Below, piece by piece: positions 34,131 to 44,241 of a stretch of DNA of 64,000 nt (position 1 is its first letter; each line of letters opens with the position of its first letter). The stretch is from NCBI GenBank assembly GCA_913775795.1, contig CAJYLT010000031.1, forward strand, positions 19,124 to 83,123, in the 5' to 3' direction. The notes under the pieces were generated by a model that was not told where the DNA came from, did no database searches, and worked only from the letters and a program-made list of their open reading frames with translations. This DNA comes from an uncultured Sphingomonas sp. Its GTDB lineage: Bacteria > Pseudomonadota > Alphaproteobacteria > Sphingomonadales > Sphingomonadaceae. Position numbers and translations under genes: made by a program.

Positions 34131-36038
34131 ATGTCGTTTCCCCCGCCCGATCGCCGCGTGCCGCCGCCCGGTCCGACGCCCGCATCGCCGTCCGCTGCGC
34201 CGCCGGCAGGTCCGTCGTCCGGGCAGTTGCTGCTGACCGCGCGATCGCAATCGGCGGAGGCCAGCGGCCTAGCCGTGGATGCGCCGGCCGGGCCGGTGCT
34301 CACCTGCGCGGCAAAGGATTCGACGCCCGCCTCGCTGTGGTTCTGCGACCTCCAGTCCGCGACGTTGCAGATCGCGGAGAAGGCACTGCCCGTGCCCGGC
34401 ACGCCGAACGCGGGATCCGGCCAGACCCATGTCTTCGTGCTGACGGCCCCGCGCCGGCGCGAGCCGGTGCAGCCGACCGTCTGGCATCCCTATGTCGCCG
34501 ACCTTGCCGACCACGACCTGGTGATTGAGGCGCTGTCCGACCCGCAGCTTAGCGAGCAGAGCTACGACCTATCGACGGGTAACTGGACCACGGCGGATGC
34601 GAACGACTTGGCGCCGCTTTTCGCGAGGCTGACATCGGTGAACGTCGATCAGCATCCGGGCCCGATCATCGGTCATCCGCACCAGACGATTTCCGGCGGG
34701 CTGGGCGAGAGCGACCTGGGGCGCGCGATCGGCGGCGCCGTCTATGCCGCGTCGCCCGAGACGACGGGGGGCGAGTGGCTCGCGCTCTGGCCATTCGCTG
34801 CCGAACGGGCGCGGCGATACACGTTCAAGGCCGAATCGTGCGGGGTCAGCCGCGGTGATCGGGCAGTCGAGCACCTCGCCTTCCGCCTCGTCATCTTGCC
34901 GCGCGAGGAGTGGACGATCGGCATCGGCCTGCCCGGAGCCCCCGGATCGGGCGGATGGTCGAAGAAAAAGGTGGGCGATCTCGCCCGCAAGCCGGGCGGC
35001 GACCGCCTCGTCGCCGACGAGATCAAGGTCAGGCGCTACGACGCGGACGGCGCGCGGACCGAGGTGAAGACCCGGAAGAACAGCCGCAAGCTGGGCTACA
35101 AGGAAACGATCGTCGCGGAGACGACCGAAGCGGTCGGCTTGATCCAGATGCGGACGAGCCCCGTTGCGGAGAAGGGAAGGCTTTCCAAAGAGGATAGCCA
35201 GCCGAAGACCCGGTTGCTGCCTCTGACCTTCACCTATCGTGCAGCCGGGCAGGAGCGGACGTTCAAGTTCGACGACGGATTCAAGGACGATCTTGAATCG
35301 GTCGCCAGTGGCGCCTCGGCGGCGATGCCGAAGAATGCGCGCGCGGCGATGCGCAAGGCGCGGCAGCTCGCCCGGCGGCTGAGCCAGATCAAGACGCTGT
35401 CCGACGAGATCGGGAAACTGTTCTCGCTCGGCTCGGTCGGCTGGCAGGTGAAGTATGAGTGGGACTGGTTCCGGTCGGAGTTGCAGTTGCACTTCGGCAC
35501 GCGCTGGCCCGCGGCCTATGCCGAGCAGCATCGTGTCCATTATGTCGAGCGCTTTTTCGGCGTGGGCGGCGAATGCTCGCTCATCGCCGGGTCGGTTGAG
35601 GGGCTGGTGGGCCTCGATTTCGACAAGCTGGGCTTCAAGCTGTTCGCCAAGCTCTACGTCAAGGTGTCGTTTGACGCCAAGCTGGGCGGACATGGCTCTA
35701 TCGCCTATACCAATCCGCAGGACATTCGACCGGCGGCGCTCCGCTTCGACGCGAAAGGGGCGCTGAAGTTCGACGTGGACGCCGGGGTGACGGCGGGCGC
35801 GAATGCCTATGGCGCGTCGCTTCGCGCGCGCGCCGCGCTGACCTATGAGCTGAAGGGCGACATCAACGGCTATTTCAGCGCGGACGGAAACCACCGGCTG
35901 GTGGCGAACGCCAGCGGCGGGCCGATGCAATTGGTCGCCGAGGTCGAAAAGCCGTGGGGCTCCGTCCGCACCTATCAGATCGAGCCGCGCACCTTGTTCG
36001 ACGAGGCGACGCTTTGCGACAACAAGTCGCTCCTGTGA
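34131..36038 (+). CDS. Large unrecognised protein, candidate T6SS cargo effector
   Basis: 635 residues, no signal peptide. The N-terminal 30 residues are Pro/Ser-rich. Residues about 30-230 form a mixed region with two Cys (LTCAAKD, WFCDL) and a hydrophilic GGEWLALWPFAAERARRY stretch. A Lys/Arg-rich part (about 275-350) and a helical segment (about 395-440) follow. The C-terminus (about 440-615) is strongly beta-alternating (LFAKLYVKVSFDAKLGGHG, LRARAALTYELKGDINGYF), like an amphipathic beta-rich or pore-like domain. No catalytic motif is recognised. Position after PAAR, DUF4123 and a small helical protein, with ATGA/GTGA-style coupling downstream, makes it the best cargo candidate of this cluster. 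The function is unknown. Confidence 0.8.
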   Translation: MSFPPPDRRVPPPGPTPASPSAAPPAGPSSGQLLLTARSQSAEASGLAVDAPAGPVLTCAAKDSTPASLWFCDLQSATLQIAEKALPVPGTPNAGSGQTHVFVLTAPRRREPVQPTVWHPYVADLADHDLVIEALSDPQLSEQSYDLSTGNWTTADANDLAPLFARLTSVNVDQHPGPIIGHPHQTISGGLGESDLGRAIGGAVYAASPETTGGEWLALWPFAAERARRYTFKAESCGVSRGDRAVEHLAFRLVILPREEWTIGIGLPGAPGSGGWSKKKVGDLARKPGGDRLVADEIKVRRYDADGARTEVKTRKNSRKLGYKETIVAETTEAVGLIQMRTSPVAEKGRLSKEDSQPKTRLLPLTFTYRAAGQERTFKFDDGFKDDLESVASGASAAMPKNARAAMRKARQLARRLSQIKTLSDEIGKLFSLGSVGWQVKYEWDWFRSELQLHFGTRWPAAYAEQHRVHYVERFFGVGGECSLIAGSVEGLVGLDFDKLGFKLFAKLYVKVSFDAKLGGHGSIAYTNPQDIRPAALRFDAKGALKFDVDAGVTAGANAYGASLRARAALTYELKGDINGYFSADGNHRLVANASGGPMQLVAEVEKPWGSVRTYQIEPRTLFDEATLCDNKSLL

Positions 36039-36859
36039 CCGATCGCCGCCTCTCCCACATGCTGGACATCAGCGGCGGCGCCGATGCCGCCTATCTGATC
36101 CGCGTCAACGGCGTGACGCGATCGTTGGAGCGCGGCGGGCATCCGAGCGCCCAGTCGCTGTTCATCGAACAGGACGTGCTGCCCGGTGCCAACCGGATCG
36201 AGGCGTGGGTGACGGCGCGCGGCGGCGATCCGGCGGGGCCGGCGCTGCCGCTTCGGACGCCGCCGCCCGATGCGCTACGCTTCACGTGGCGCGTGCGCGG
36301 TGACGAAGTGCGGCCGGGTGAGGGGGGTGAGGGGACCGTCTTCATGCATCCGCTGGCCGACGGCGAATGGTCCTGCGTCGCGGCGGGCGAAATGCTGCCC
36401 CACTCGCTCGAGCTCCGCTTCGTGGCGCACGGCGCGTTTGAGCCGCCGGTCTGGACGCGCGCGGACCGCGTTGACGCAGCGGCGGTGCGAGAGCGGGTGT
36501 TGGCGGAAGTCGCCCGGCTCGCCCGCCTGCTCGACGGCGGCGAGATCGGTGCGTTCACGGAGGCGGCGATCCCCCGGTACACCGACATCGCCCGTGCGCT
36601 CCCCGGTGGGCCGGATCCGGCGACGATGCGGGCGATCGACGAGATCGAACTGGAGGCGGTCCGCGCGGATCCAGCGTTCATGCTCGCGTCCATCGATCCC
36701 GCGGCCATGCGCGTCGCGGTCGAAGCCTCGGGACGGCTCATCACCTGTTCGCGCGGTGATGGCACCGCGGCGCTGCGTGCCCGGCAATCACGCGGGCCGG
36801 TGATCGACCTCCCTCTCGCCTTTGCGGTGATCGGCGGGCAGCTTCGGGTCGTTCGCTAG
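36035..36859 (+). CDS. Unrecognised protein, last gene of the T6SS cargo module
   Basis: 274 residues from GTG 36035, overlapping the upstream stop as GTGA. There is no signal peptide or membrane helix. Residues about 15-60 look like a small beta sandwich (AAYLIRVNGVTRSLERGG, LFIEQDVLPGANRIEAWV). The middle contains FMHPLADGEWSCVAAGEML. The C-terminal part is helical and then beta (RLITCSRGDGTAALRARQS). Its tight coupling to the candidate effector suggests an immunity protein or second chaperone. A cytosolic immunity protein would imply a cytosolic target. This is inference only. Confidence 0.75.
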   Translation: MTDRRLSHMLDISGGADAAYLIRVNGVTRSLERGGHPSAQSLFIEQDVLPGANRIEAWVTARGGDPAGPALPLRTPPPDALRFTWRVRGDEVRPGEGGEGTVFMHPLADGEWSCVAAGEMLPHSLELRFVAHGAFEPPVWTRADRVDAAAVRERVLAEVARLARLLDGGEIGAFTEAAIPRYTDIARALPGGPDPATMRAIDEIELEAVRADPAFMLASIDPAAMRVAVEASGRLITCSRGDGTAALRARQSRGPVIDLPLAFAVIGGQLRVVR

Positions 36860-36930
36860 CGGCGGTAGAGCGGTCGATGGCCGGCTTGCCTCGCTCGACC
36901 TCGGTCACCGAACGTGAGAGAGAGGCGGGC
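36860..36930. other. Leader between T6SS cargo module and NYN gene
   Basis: 71 bases with a GAGAGAGAGGCGG stretch serving as ribosome site for the NYN gene. I see no terminator hairpin with a T-run here. Confidence 0.4.
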
Positions 36931-37758
36931 ATGATCGTGAACCCCTCCATGACCCGCTCGTCGGACCGAAGCATCGCCCTGCTGATCGACGCGGACAATG
37001 TCTCGCACGGCAAGATCGCCGCCATGCTCGCCGAGCTTTCCAAATATGGCGTCGCCAATATCCGGCGCGCGTATGGCGATTGGACAAGCACCGGGCTGAA
37101 GGGCTGGACCGGCAAGCTGCACGAGCATGCCATCCGGCCGATCCAGCAATTCAGCTATTCGAAGGGCAAGAACGCAACCGACATCGCCCTGGTCATCGAT
37201 GCGATGGAGCTGCTTTACACCCAGAAGCTGGACGCGTTCTGCATCGCGTCGAGCGATGCGGACTTCACCCCGCTGGTGATGCAGCTTCGCGCGAACGGGC
37301 ATGACGTCTACGGCTTCGGTGAGCGCAAGACGCCCGATCCGTTCGTCAATGCTTGCACGACCTTCCTGTATCTCGACCGGTTGGGGGAGGAGGACAATCC
37401 CGTCGGCAAGGCCGAGCCTGCCCCGCCGCCCACGGTGCAATCCACGGCGAAGCCCGCCCGGGCCGACGCGAGCGAGGCCAAGCCCGCAAAGCCGCTCAGC
37501 CAGGACGCAAAGCTCGTCGAGGTCCTGAGGGGCGCCGTACAGGCGACGGCGGGCGAGGATGGCTGGGCGCCCCTCGGCGCCGCCGGGAATGCCGTCAAAC
37601 GGCAGGCGCCGATCGATCCCCGGAATTACGGCGCGCGCAACTTTTCGAAGCTGTTCGAATCGGTGGGGCTGTTCGACATCGTCCGCGCGGAGGAAAACGG
37701 GCAGAGCTACGTCGCCGATCGGCGGAACAAGGACCGAACCCCTTCACCACGATTCTGA
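36931..37758 (+). CDS. NYN-domain (PIN-like) protein with C-terminal OST-HTH-like domain
   Basis: 275 residues from ATG 36931, with GAGAG/AGGCGG just upstream; ATG 36949 is a shorter option. The N-terminal LabA-like NYN domain has LLIDADNVS, the acidic KNATDIALVIDAMEL and ASSDADFTPLV, the conserved Asp residues of a metal-dependent RNase fold. An Ala/Pro/Lys linker (about 160-190) leads to a C-terminal winged-helix of OST-HTH/LOTUS type (LRGAVQATAGEDGWAPLGAAG, shortened). Such proteins are thought to act on RNA. It follows the T6SS cargo genes on the same strand but has its own 71-base leader, so it is probably unrelated. Confidence 0.85.
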   Translation: MIVNPSMTRSSDRSIALLIDADNVSHGKIAAMLAELSKYGVANIRRAYGDWTSTGLKGWTGKLHEHAIRPIQQFSYSKGKNATDIALVIDAMELLYTQKLDAFCIASSDADFTPLVMQLRANGHDVYGFGERKTPDPFVNACTTFLYLDRLGEEDNPVGKAEPAPPPTVQSTAKPARADASEAKPAKPLSQDAKLVEVLRGAVQATAGEDGWAPLGAAGNAVKRQAPIDPRNYGARNFSKLFESVGLFDIVRAEENGQSYVADRRNKDRTPSPRF

Positions 37759-37796
37759 ATTCGGCCCTGCCGCGATCGAGGCTGGCTTGCTGGCTT

Positions 37797-39116
37797 CTAA
37801 TGCGCGAGTGACCGGCCACGCTCGATCCGCGGCAAGAGGAGGAAAAACCCCGCGGCCGACAGGGTGAGAACGAGGGAAAGCAGCGCCATCGGCGCCAGGT
37901 TGCTGCCGGTCGCGTCGCGGATCGCCGGCACCGCATTCTGTGCCGCGAAGCCGCCGAGGTTGCCGATCGAGTTGATCGCGGCGAGGCCCGCGGCGGCATG
38001 GGCGCCGGTCAGCAGCCGCTGCGGCACGCTCCAGAACATCGGTTGCCCCGCGAACACCGCGGCGGCGGCCACGCACAGGCAGGCGAACTTGATCGGTGCG
38101 CCGGGCAGCACGACGCTGCCCACCAGTGCAGCCGCCGCGACGAGCATCGGTCCGACGATATGCCAGCGGCTCGCGCCATGCCGCGCGGCATGTCGCGGCA
38201 GCGCCCAGAGCGCCAGTCCCACGCAGGCCCAGGGCACGATGTTGAGCAGCCCGTTCTGAAGGTCGGTTGCGCCGAACCCGCGCACGATCGTCGGCAGCCA
38301 ATAGCTGAGGCCATACGCCCCGAGCGGCATGGCGAAATAGAGCGCGGCCAGCCGCAGCACGTCGGGATCGACCATCGCGCGCCACGCGGAGCCCTCCACC
38401 ACCTGTGCGGGCTCGGCCGCCAGCGTGTCGGCCAGCCATGCCTTGTCCGCCGCGCTCAGGAAGCGGGCATCCTCCGGCCGGCTCGGCAGCGCGAGGAGCA
38501 CGACAGGGGTCATCAGGATCGCCGGGATGCCCGTCGCGACGAAGATCCACTGCCAGCCGGCAAGCCCCCAGAGCCCGCCCATCTCGAGCAGCGCGCCGCC
38601 GATCAGCGACCCGACCGCGTTGGCGACCGCGCTGGCGATCATGAACCACCCGACCATCTGCGCGCGCCGCGCCTGTGGGTACCAGAGCGTCAGCACGAAC
38701 AGCACGCCGGGGAAGAACCCGGCCTCCGCCACGCCGAGCAGGAAGCGCAGCAGGTAGAACATCGTCGCGTCGCGCGTGAACCCGAGCGCGACCGTGATAA
38801 GCCCCCAGGTGCCGAGGATCCGCGCGAACCACACCCGCGCGCCGACACGCGCGAGGATGACGTTCGACGGCGCCTCGAACAGGAAATAGCCGAGGAAGAA
38901 CAGGCTCGCCCCGAGGCCATAGGCAGCCTCCGACAGGCTCAGCGCGTCCACCATCTCGAGCTTGGCGTAGGACACGTTCTGGCGGTCGATATAGGCCAGG
39001 AGGTAGAGGACGAAGAGCAGCGGCATCAGCCGCCGGCTGATCCGCCGCAGGACGCGCTCGCCCGCAGCACTGGTCGCCGCTCCGTCGATCGGTGGTCGCC
39101 TGTCGTGCATATCCAC
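37797..39116 (-). CDS. MFS transporter, anion:cation symporter (ACS) family
   Basis: 439 residues with about twelve hydrophobic segments. YIDRQNVSYAKLEM after the first helix is the ACS-family signature (organic anion symporters such as phthalate, tartrate or glucarate permeases). GVAEAGFFPGVLFVLTLWYP and ARRAQMVGWFM are also typical of the group. The substrate cannot be told from sequence. It lies upstream of the two-component genes on the same strand but its start is 69 bases from the kinase stop, so read-through is possible. Confidence 0.88.
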   Translation of the reverse strand: MDMHDRRPPIDGAATSAAGERVLRRISRRLMPLLFVLYLLAYIDRQNVSYAKLEMVDALSLSEAAYGLGASLFFLGYFLFEAPSNVILARVGARVWFARILGTWGLITVALGFTRDATMFYLLRFLLGVAEAGFFPGVLFVLTLWYPQARRAQMVGWFMIASAVANAVGSLIGGALLEMGGLWGLAGWQWIFVATGIPAILMTPVVLLALPSRPEDARFLSAADKAWLADTLAAEPAQVVEGSAWRAMVDPDVLRLAALYFAMPLGAYGLSYWLPTIVRGFGATDLQNGLLNIVPWACVGLALWALPRHAARHGASRWHIVGPMLVAAAALVGSVVLPGAPIKFACLCVAAAAVFAGQPMFWSVPQRLLTGAHAAAGLAAINSIGNLGGFAAQNAVPAIRDATGSNLAPMALLSLVLTLSAAGFFLLLPRIERGRSLAH

Positions 39117-39185
39117 TCCTCCCGTCCAACCGCCTATGCCGGGGAAACGGCGACCGGGCCAGAAAAAGCGGGCGAATACCGCCGT

Positions 39186-40491
39186 CTATCGCGCGGTCAG
39201 TCCCGCAAGCCGGATCAGCGCGCCGCCCGCCGCGCCGCTGGCGATCTCGATCCGCCCGCCATGCGCGACCGCGACCTGCCGGGCGAGGTGAAGGCCGATG
39301 CCCGATCCCTCGGCCTTGGTGGTGAAGAAGGGGAGCAGCACGTCGCCGCGCAGCGCCTCGGCGATGCCGGGGCCGTCGTCCTCGACCTCGATCGCGATGC
39401 CGCCCTCCGCCTCCGCGATCCGCAGGCGGACGTGACGGCGGCCGGGCATGTCGCTGGCCTGTCCGGCATTGCGCAGCAGGTTGATGAGTGCTTGTGCCAG
39501 CAAGTCCGGGTCGGCGTCGATCGTCAGGTCGCGCTCGATCTCGCAGTCGAGGCGATGCTCGACCCACTCGACCGCGAACAGCCGGGCGAGCTCGTCGGCA
39601 AAGGGCCGTGCCGCGAACCGGCGGCGGCGGGCGACGAGCGGGCGGGCGACCTCGCGGTAATTGTCGATGAAGCGGCGCGTCGATTCGGCCCGGCGCGCGA
39701 GCGTGCCGACCGCCAGCCGCGCATCGGCCAGCTCGACCGGATCCTCGCCGAGCAGGACCGCCGCCGTGCCGGCGAGCGAGACGATCGGGGTCAGCGAGTT
39801 GAGGATCTCGTGCGTCAGCACCCGGACCATCGCGGTCTGGGCGCCGGTCTCCGCCCGGTCGAGTGCGTGCTGGATCGGCTCGACCAGCACCGCGCGGACC
39901 GGCACGCCGGCGCGGGTGAGGTCGGCGGCGCGCACGATCGCGCGCTGCGTGCCGGCGGGAAGGTCGAGCGGGATCGGCTCGCCGCCGCCGGGCTCGCCCG
40001 CCAGGATCGCGGCAAAGGGCGCGTCGATGGGGGCGAGGCGATCGATGTCACCCGCCGCTGCGGTGCCGAACAGCGTGCGCGCCGCGCGATTGGCAAGGTG
40101 GATGCGACCCCCCTCGATCACGAGAAGCGCGACGGGCATGTCGTCGATCAGCCCCTCGAGGAAGCGGATTTCCCCGGCATCGCGGGAGCGCGCGCGGTCG
40201 AGGTCGCGCATCGCGCCGTTGAGCGCATCGGCGAGCGCGGCGAAGCTCGAGCCCCCGGCGCGCGGCATCCGGGTCGAGGCATCGCCGCGGCGCAGCGCCT
40301 CGACCAGGTCGGCAAGCGCGCGGTTGGTGCGCGCGGCGTGGCGCAGCAGGCCGGCGAGCCCGCCGGCCGCCGCCAGCGCCGCGACGACGAGCGTCGCCGC
40401 CCCGCCGCCGCGCTCCCACCCCGCGACCAGCGCCGCGACGCCGGCAGCGAGCAGCAACGCCCAGCCGAGTGCGATCGCGGTGAAGCGGCGA

Positions 40492-40502
<11 letters not shown>
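39186..40502 (-). CDS. Membrane sensor histidine kinase (NtrY-like)
   Basis: 438 residues from ATG 40502, overlapping the response-regulator gene end by 11 bases. Two N-terminal helices (about 9-27, 36-54) have almost no periplasmic loop, so sensing is within the membrane or cytosolic. A HAMP-like linker and PAS-like region (about 110-220) precede the dimerisation box LTHEILNSLTP (His231). The ATPase domain has LINLLRNAGQA, DDGPGI and GSGIGLHL. It pairs with the sigma-54 activator encoded just upstream in the same operon, which in turn faces the ABC exporter operon. Confidence 0.93.
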
Positions 40503-41874
<1,372 letters not shown>

Positions 41875-41928
41875 AATCCCCCGGCTGTCCTGGCCGCATT
41901 CGTACAGCGGCCGTCCGGGATCGCACAC

Positions 41929-41944
41929 ACAAAAGCCGTGCCAA
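41929..41944 (-). promoter_or_regulatory. Sigma-54-like promoter for the two-component operon (weaker -12)
   Basis: Read on the minus strand: TTGGCACG-GCTTT-TGT, that is GG (41942-41941), ten bases, then GT (41930-41929) where the consensus has GC. The -24 block is perfect and the -12 block is one base off. It would start transcription about 45 bases before the regulator ATG at 41874, giving autoregulation. Confidence 0.45.
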
Positions 41945-41969
41945 CCGAACGCGCGCCTCATCGACGGGC

Positions 41970-41986
41970 TTGGCACGGAAGCTGCT
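41970..41986 (+). promoter_or_regulatory. Sigma-54 (-24/-12) promoter of the ABC exporter operon
   Basis: TTGGCACG-GAAGC-TGCT has GG at 41972-41973 and GC at 41984-41985 with exactly ten bases between, matching the TGGCACG-N4-TTGC consensus except one base. The predicted start is near 41997, about 30 bases before ATG 42027. The divergent gene encodes a sigma-54 activator. Confidence 0.75.
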
Positions 41987-42026
41987 AGTTCGGCGGCATG
42001 GCTCTGCTTCCCGAGAAAGACGGACG

Positions 42027-42227
42027 ATGAAATCCGATCGCACGCTGCCGATCCTGATCGCCTTGCTGGTGGGCGCGGCGTGGTCGCTGCCCGTGGTGGC
42101 GCCCTCGCCCTGGTCGGTCCGGCTGGATATCGCGTCGCTGACGCTTTCGATCAGCGGCGGGGGCGAGGCTGTCCGCAATCGAACAGCGCTGTTCGAAATC
42201 GGACAACGGGTCGGGGGACGGCTGTGA
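42027..42227 (+). CDS. Small unrecognised protein at the head of the exporter operon
   Basis: 66 residues from ATG 42027. It has a hydrophobic N-terminal segment (LPILIALLVGAAWSLPVV) and a short polar tail (SGGGEAVRNRTALFEIGQRV), so a small membrane or secreted protein. Its TGA overlaps the GTG of the membrane-fusion gene (GTGA), and it lies about 30 bases after the predicted sigma-54 start, which supports it as a real first gene of the operon. The function is unknown. Confidence 0.55.
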   Translation: MKSDRTLPILIALLVGAAWSLPVVAPSPWSVRLDIASLTLSISGGGEAVRNRTALFEIGQRVGGRL

Positions 42228-43528
42228 GCGGCGTCCGCACGATCGACCGGCCCGCGACGGGCGGGGCGATGGACCGCGTGGTCGCGAAGCGGCGCCTGCC
42301 GCGCTGGGCGTGGGGCGTGGCCGCCGCTGCCTCGCTGGCCGTCGCCGCGCTCGCCTTCTGGCTCTACGCCCCGCGCGGCGACAGCCAGACCGTGGCGACC
42401 GACCGGCTGACGATCGCGACGGTCACCAACGGCAGCTTCGACGACTTCATCCCGCTGCGCGCGCGGGTGACGCCGTTGTTCACCGTCTATCTCGACGCGA
42501 TCGAGGGTGGGCGCGTGGAAAAGATCCTGGTCGAGGACGGCGCGGTGCTGACCGCCGGCCAGCCGATCGTCGAGTTGTCGAACGCCGAACTGCAACTCTC
42601 GACGCTCGCGCGCCAGACCGAGGTGGAGCAGCAGATCAACAACATGCGCAGCCAGGAACTGGCGCTGTCGCAAACCCGCCTGTCCAACGAGCGCGCGCTG
42701 CTGGAGGCGCAGCTTGGTCTGCAACGGGCGAAGCGGCAGTACGAGCGGGAGGCGCCGCTGGCCCAGAAGGGCTTCGTCGCCGGCCGCGTCTTTGCCGACA
42801 CCACCGACCAGTATCGCTACGAAGAGCGCCGCCTCGCCGCCGTCGCGCGCAGCCAGTCGAACGACGAGCGGCTGCAATCGAGCCAGTTGTCGCAACAGCG
42901 CGCCTCGATCGGCTCGATGCGCGCCGGCCTCGCCATCGCGCGCGACAACCTCGCCGCGCTCAACCTGCGCGCGCCGGTGGCGGGCAAGCTCTCCGGCTTC
43001 GACCTCCAGGTGGGCCAGAGCCTGCCGCGCGGGGAGCGGATCGGCCAGATCGACAGTCCCGGGCGTAACAAGCTGATGGCCGGGGTGGACGAATTCTATC
43101 TCGGCCGCATCGTCCTCGACCAGAAGGCGGCGGTGGAACTGGGCGGGCGCAGCTATCCGGCGCGTGTGTCGAAAATCTATCCGCAGGTCGCCAACGGCCA
43201 GTTCCAGATCGACCTGCAATTCACCGGCACCGAGCCCCCCGGCATCTCGCGCGGGCAGACGCTTCAGGCGCGGCTGACGCTCGGCGATCCGGTACCCGCG
43301 CGGCTGATCCCCAACGGCGCCTTCTATGCCGAAAGCGGCGGGCGCTATGTGTTCGTCGTCGCTGCCGATGGCCGGAGCGCGGTCAAGCGCCCCGTCCGCC
43401 TCGGCCGCCGCAACGCCGCCTCGATCGAGGTGCTCGACGGGCTCGACCCCGGCGAGCGCGTCGTCACCTCTCCCTATACCGGGTTCGCCGACAAGGATCG
43501 GCTCGACCTCTCCTCGTCAAAGGAATGA
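42224..43528 (+). CDS. Periplasmic adaptor (membrane-fusion, HlyD/MacA-like) subunit of ABC efflux system
   Basis: 434 residues from GTG 42224, with GGGGGA upstream; ATG 42269 is an alternative. One N-terminal membrane anchor (about 28-48) precedes the periplasmic part. The first lipoyl half is GRVEKILVEDGAVLTAGQPI. A long coiled-coil hairpin (about 125-240) follows, then the second lipoyl half NLRAPVAGKLSGFDLQVGQS and a C-terminal beta-barrel ending VLDGLDPGERVVTSPYTGFA. This architecture links an inner-membrane ABC transporter to an outer-membrane channel. No TolC-like gene is present in the window. Confidence 0.9.
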   Translation: MSGVRTIDRPATGGAMDRVVAKRRLPRWAWGVAAAASLAVAALAFWLYAPRGDSQTVATDRLTIATVTNGSFDDFIPLRARVTPLFTVYLDAIEGGRVEKILVEDGAVLTAGQPIVELSNAELQLSTLARQTEVEQQINNMRSQELALSQTRLSNERALLEAQLGLQRAKRQYEREAPLAQKGFVAGRVFADTTDQYRYEERRLAAVARSQSNDERLQSSQLSQQRASIGSMRAGLAIARDNLAALNLRAPVAGKLSGFDLQVGQSLPRGERIGQIDSPGRNKLMAGVDEFYLGRIVLDQKAAVELGGRSYPARVSKIYPQVANGQFQIDLQFTGTEPPGISRGQTLQARLTLGDPVPARLIPNGAFYAESGGRYVFVVAADGRSAVKRPVRLGRRNAASIEVLDGLDPGERVVTSPYTGFADKDRLDLSSSKE

Positions 43529-43530
43529 CC

Positions 43531-44211
43531 ATGCTTCAGATGCGCCAGCTGTCCCGCGTCTATCAGACCGACACGGTGGAAACGACCGCGCTCGACGCCA
43601 TCGACCTCGACGTGGGGGCGGGCGAGTTCGTCGCGATCATGGGGCCGTCGGGTTGCGGCAAGTCGACGCTGCTCAACCTGATCGGCATGCTCGATCGCCC
43701 GTCGAGCGGCTCCTACGTCTTCGACGGGCAGGAAGTGGCGACGCTCTCCGAGGCGCAGCTGTCAGCGGTGCGCAAGGCGAGCCTCGGCTTCATCTTCCAG
43801 AGCTTCAACCTGGTCGACGAACTGACGGTGCGCGAGAATATCGAGCTGGCGCTCCTCTATCACGCGGTTCCTGCGGCCGAGCGGCGGGCGCGGACCGATG
43901 CGGTGATGGACCGCGTCGGCATCGCCCACCGCGCGCGCCACCGCCCCGGCCAGCTGTCGGGCGGGCAGCAGCAGCGCGTCGCGGTCGCCCGCGCGCTGGT
44001 GGCCGAGCCCAAGCTCATTCTGGCGGACGAGCCGACCGGCAACCTCGACACCGCGCATGGCGAGGAAGTGATGCGGATGCTGCAATCGCTGAATGCGGCT
44101 GGCGCGACGATCGTGATGGTCACGCACTCGCCCGCGCACGCCGACTTTGCCGGCCGCATCGTCAACATGCTCGACGGCCGCATCCTCCAGGAACGCCGCC
44201 GCGCCGCCTGA
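43531..44211 (+). CDS. ABC transporter ATP-binding subunit (MacB/LolD type)
   Basis: 226 residues. AAAGGA at 43518-43523 is well placed for ATG 43531. ATG 43525 overlaps the previous stop but is too close to that ribosome site. All motifs are intact: Walker A GPSGCGKST, Q-loop FQSFNLVDELT, signature LSGGQQQRVAVARAL, Walker B LILADEPTGNLDT and the switch His in VTHS. It belongs to the MacB/FtsE/LolD group that powers mechanotransmission-type exporters. Confidence 0.95.
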   Translation: MLQMRQLSRVYQTDTVETTALDAIDLDVGAGEFVAIMGPSGCGKSTLLNLIGMLDRPSSGSYVFDGQEVATLSEAQLSAVRKASLGFIFQSFNLVDELTVRENIELALLYHAVPAAERRARTDAVMDRVGIAHRARHRPGQLSGGQQQRVAVARALVAEPKLILADEPTGNLDTAHGEEVMRMLQSLNAAGATIVMVTHSPAHADFAGRIVNMLDGRILQERRRAA

Positions 44212-44241
44212 TCCTCCCGCCTGATTTCGGAGCCGTCCATC

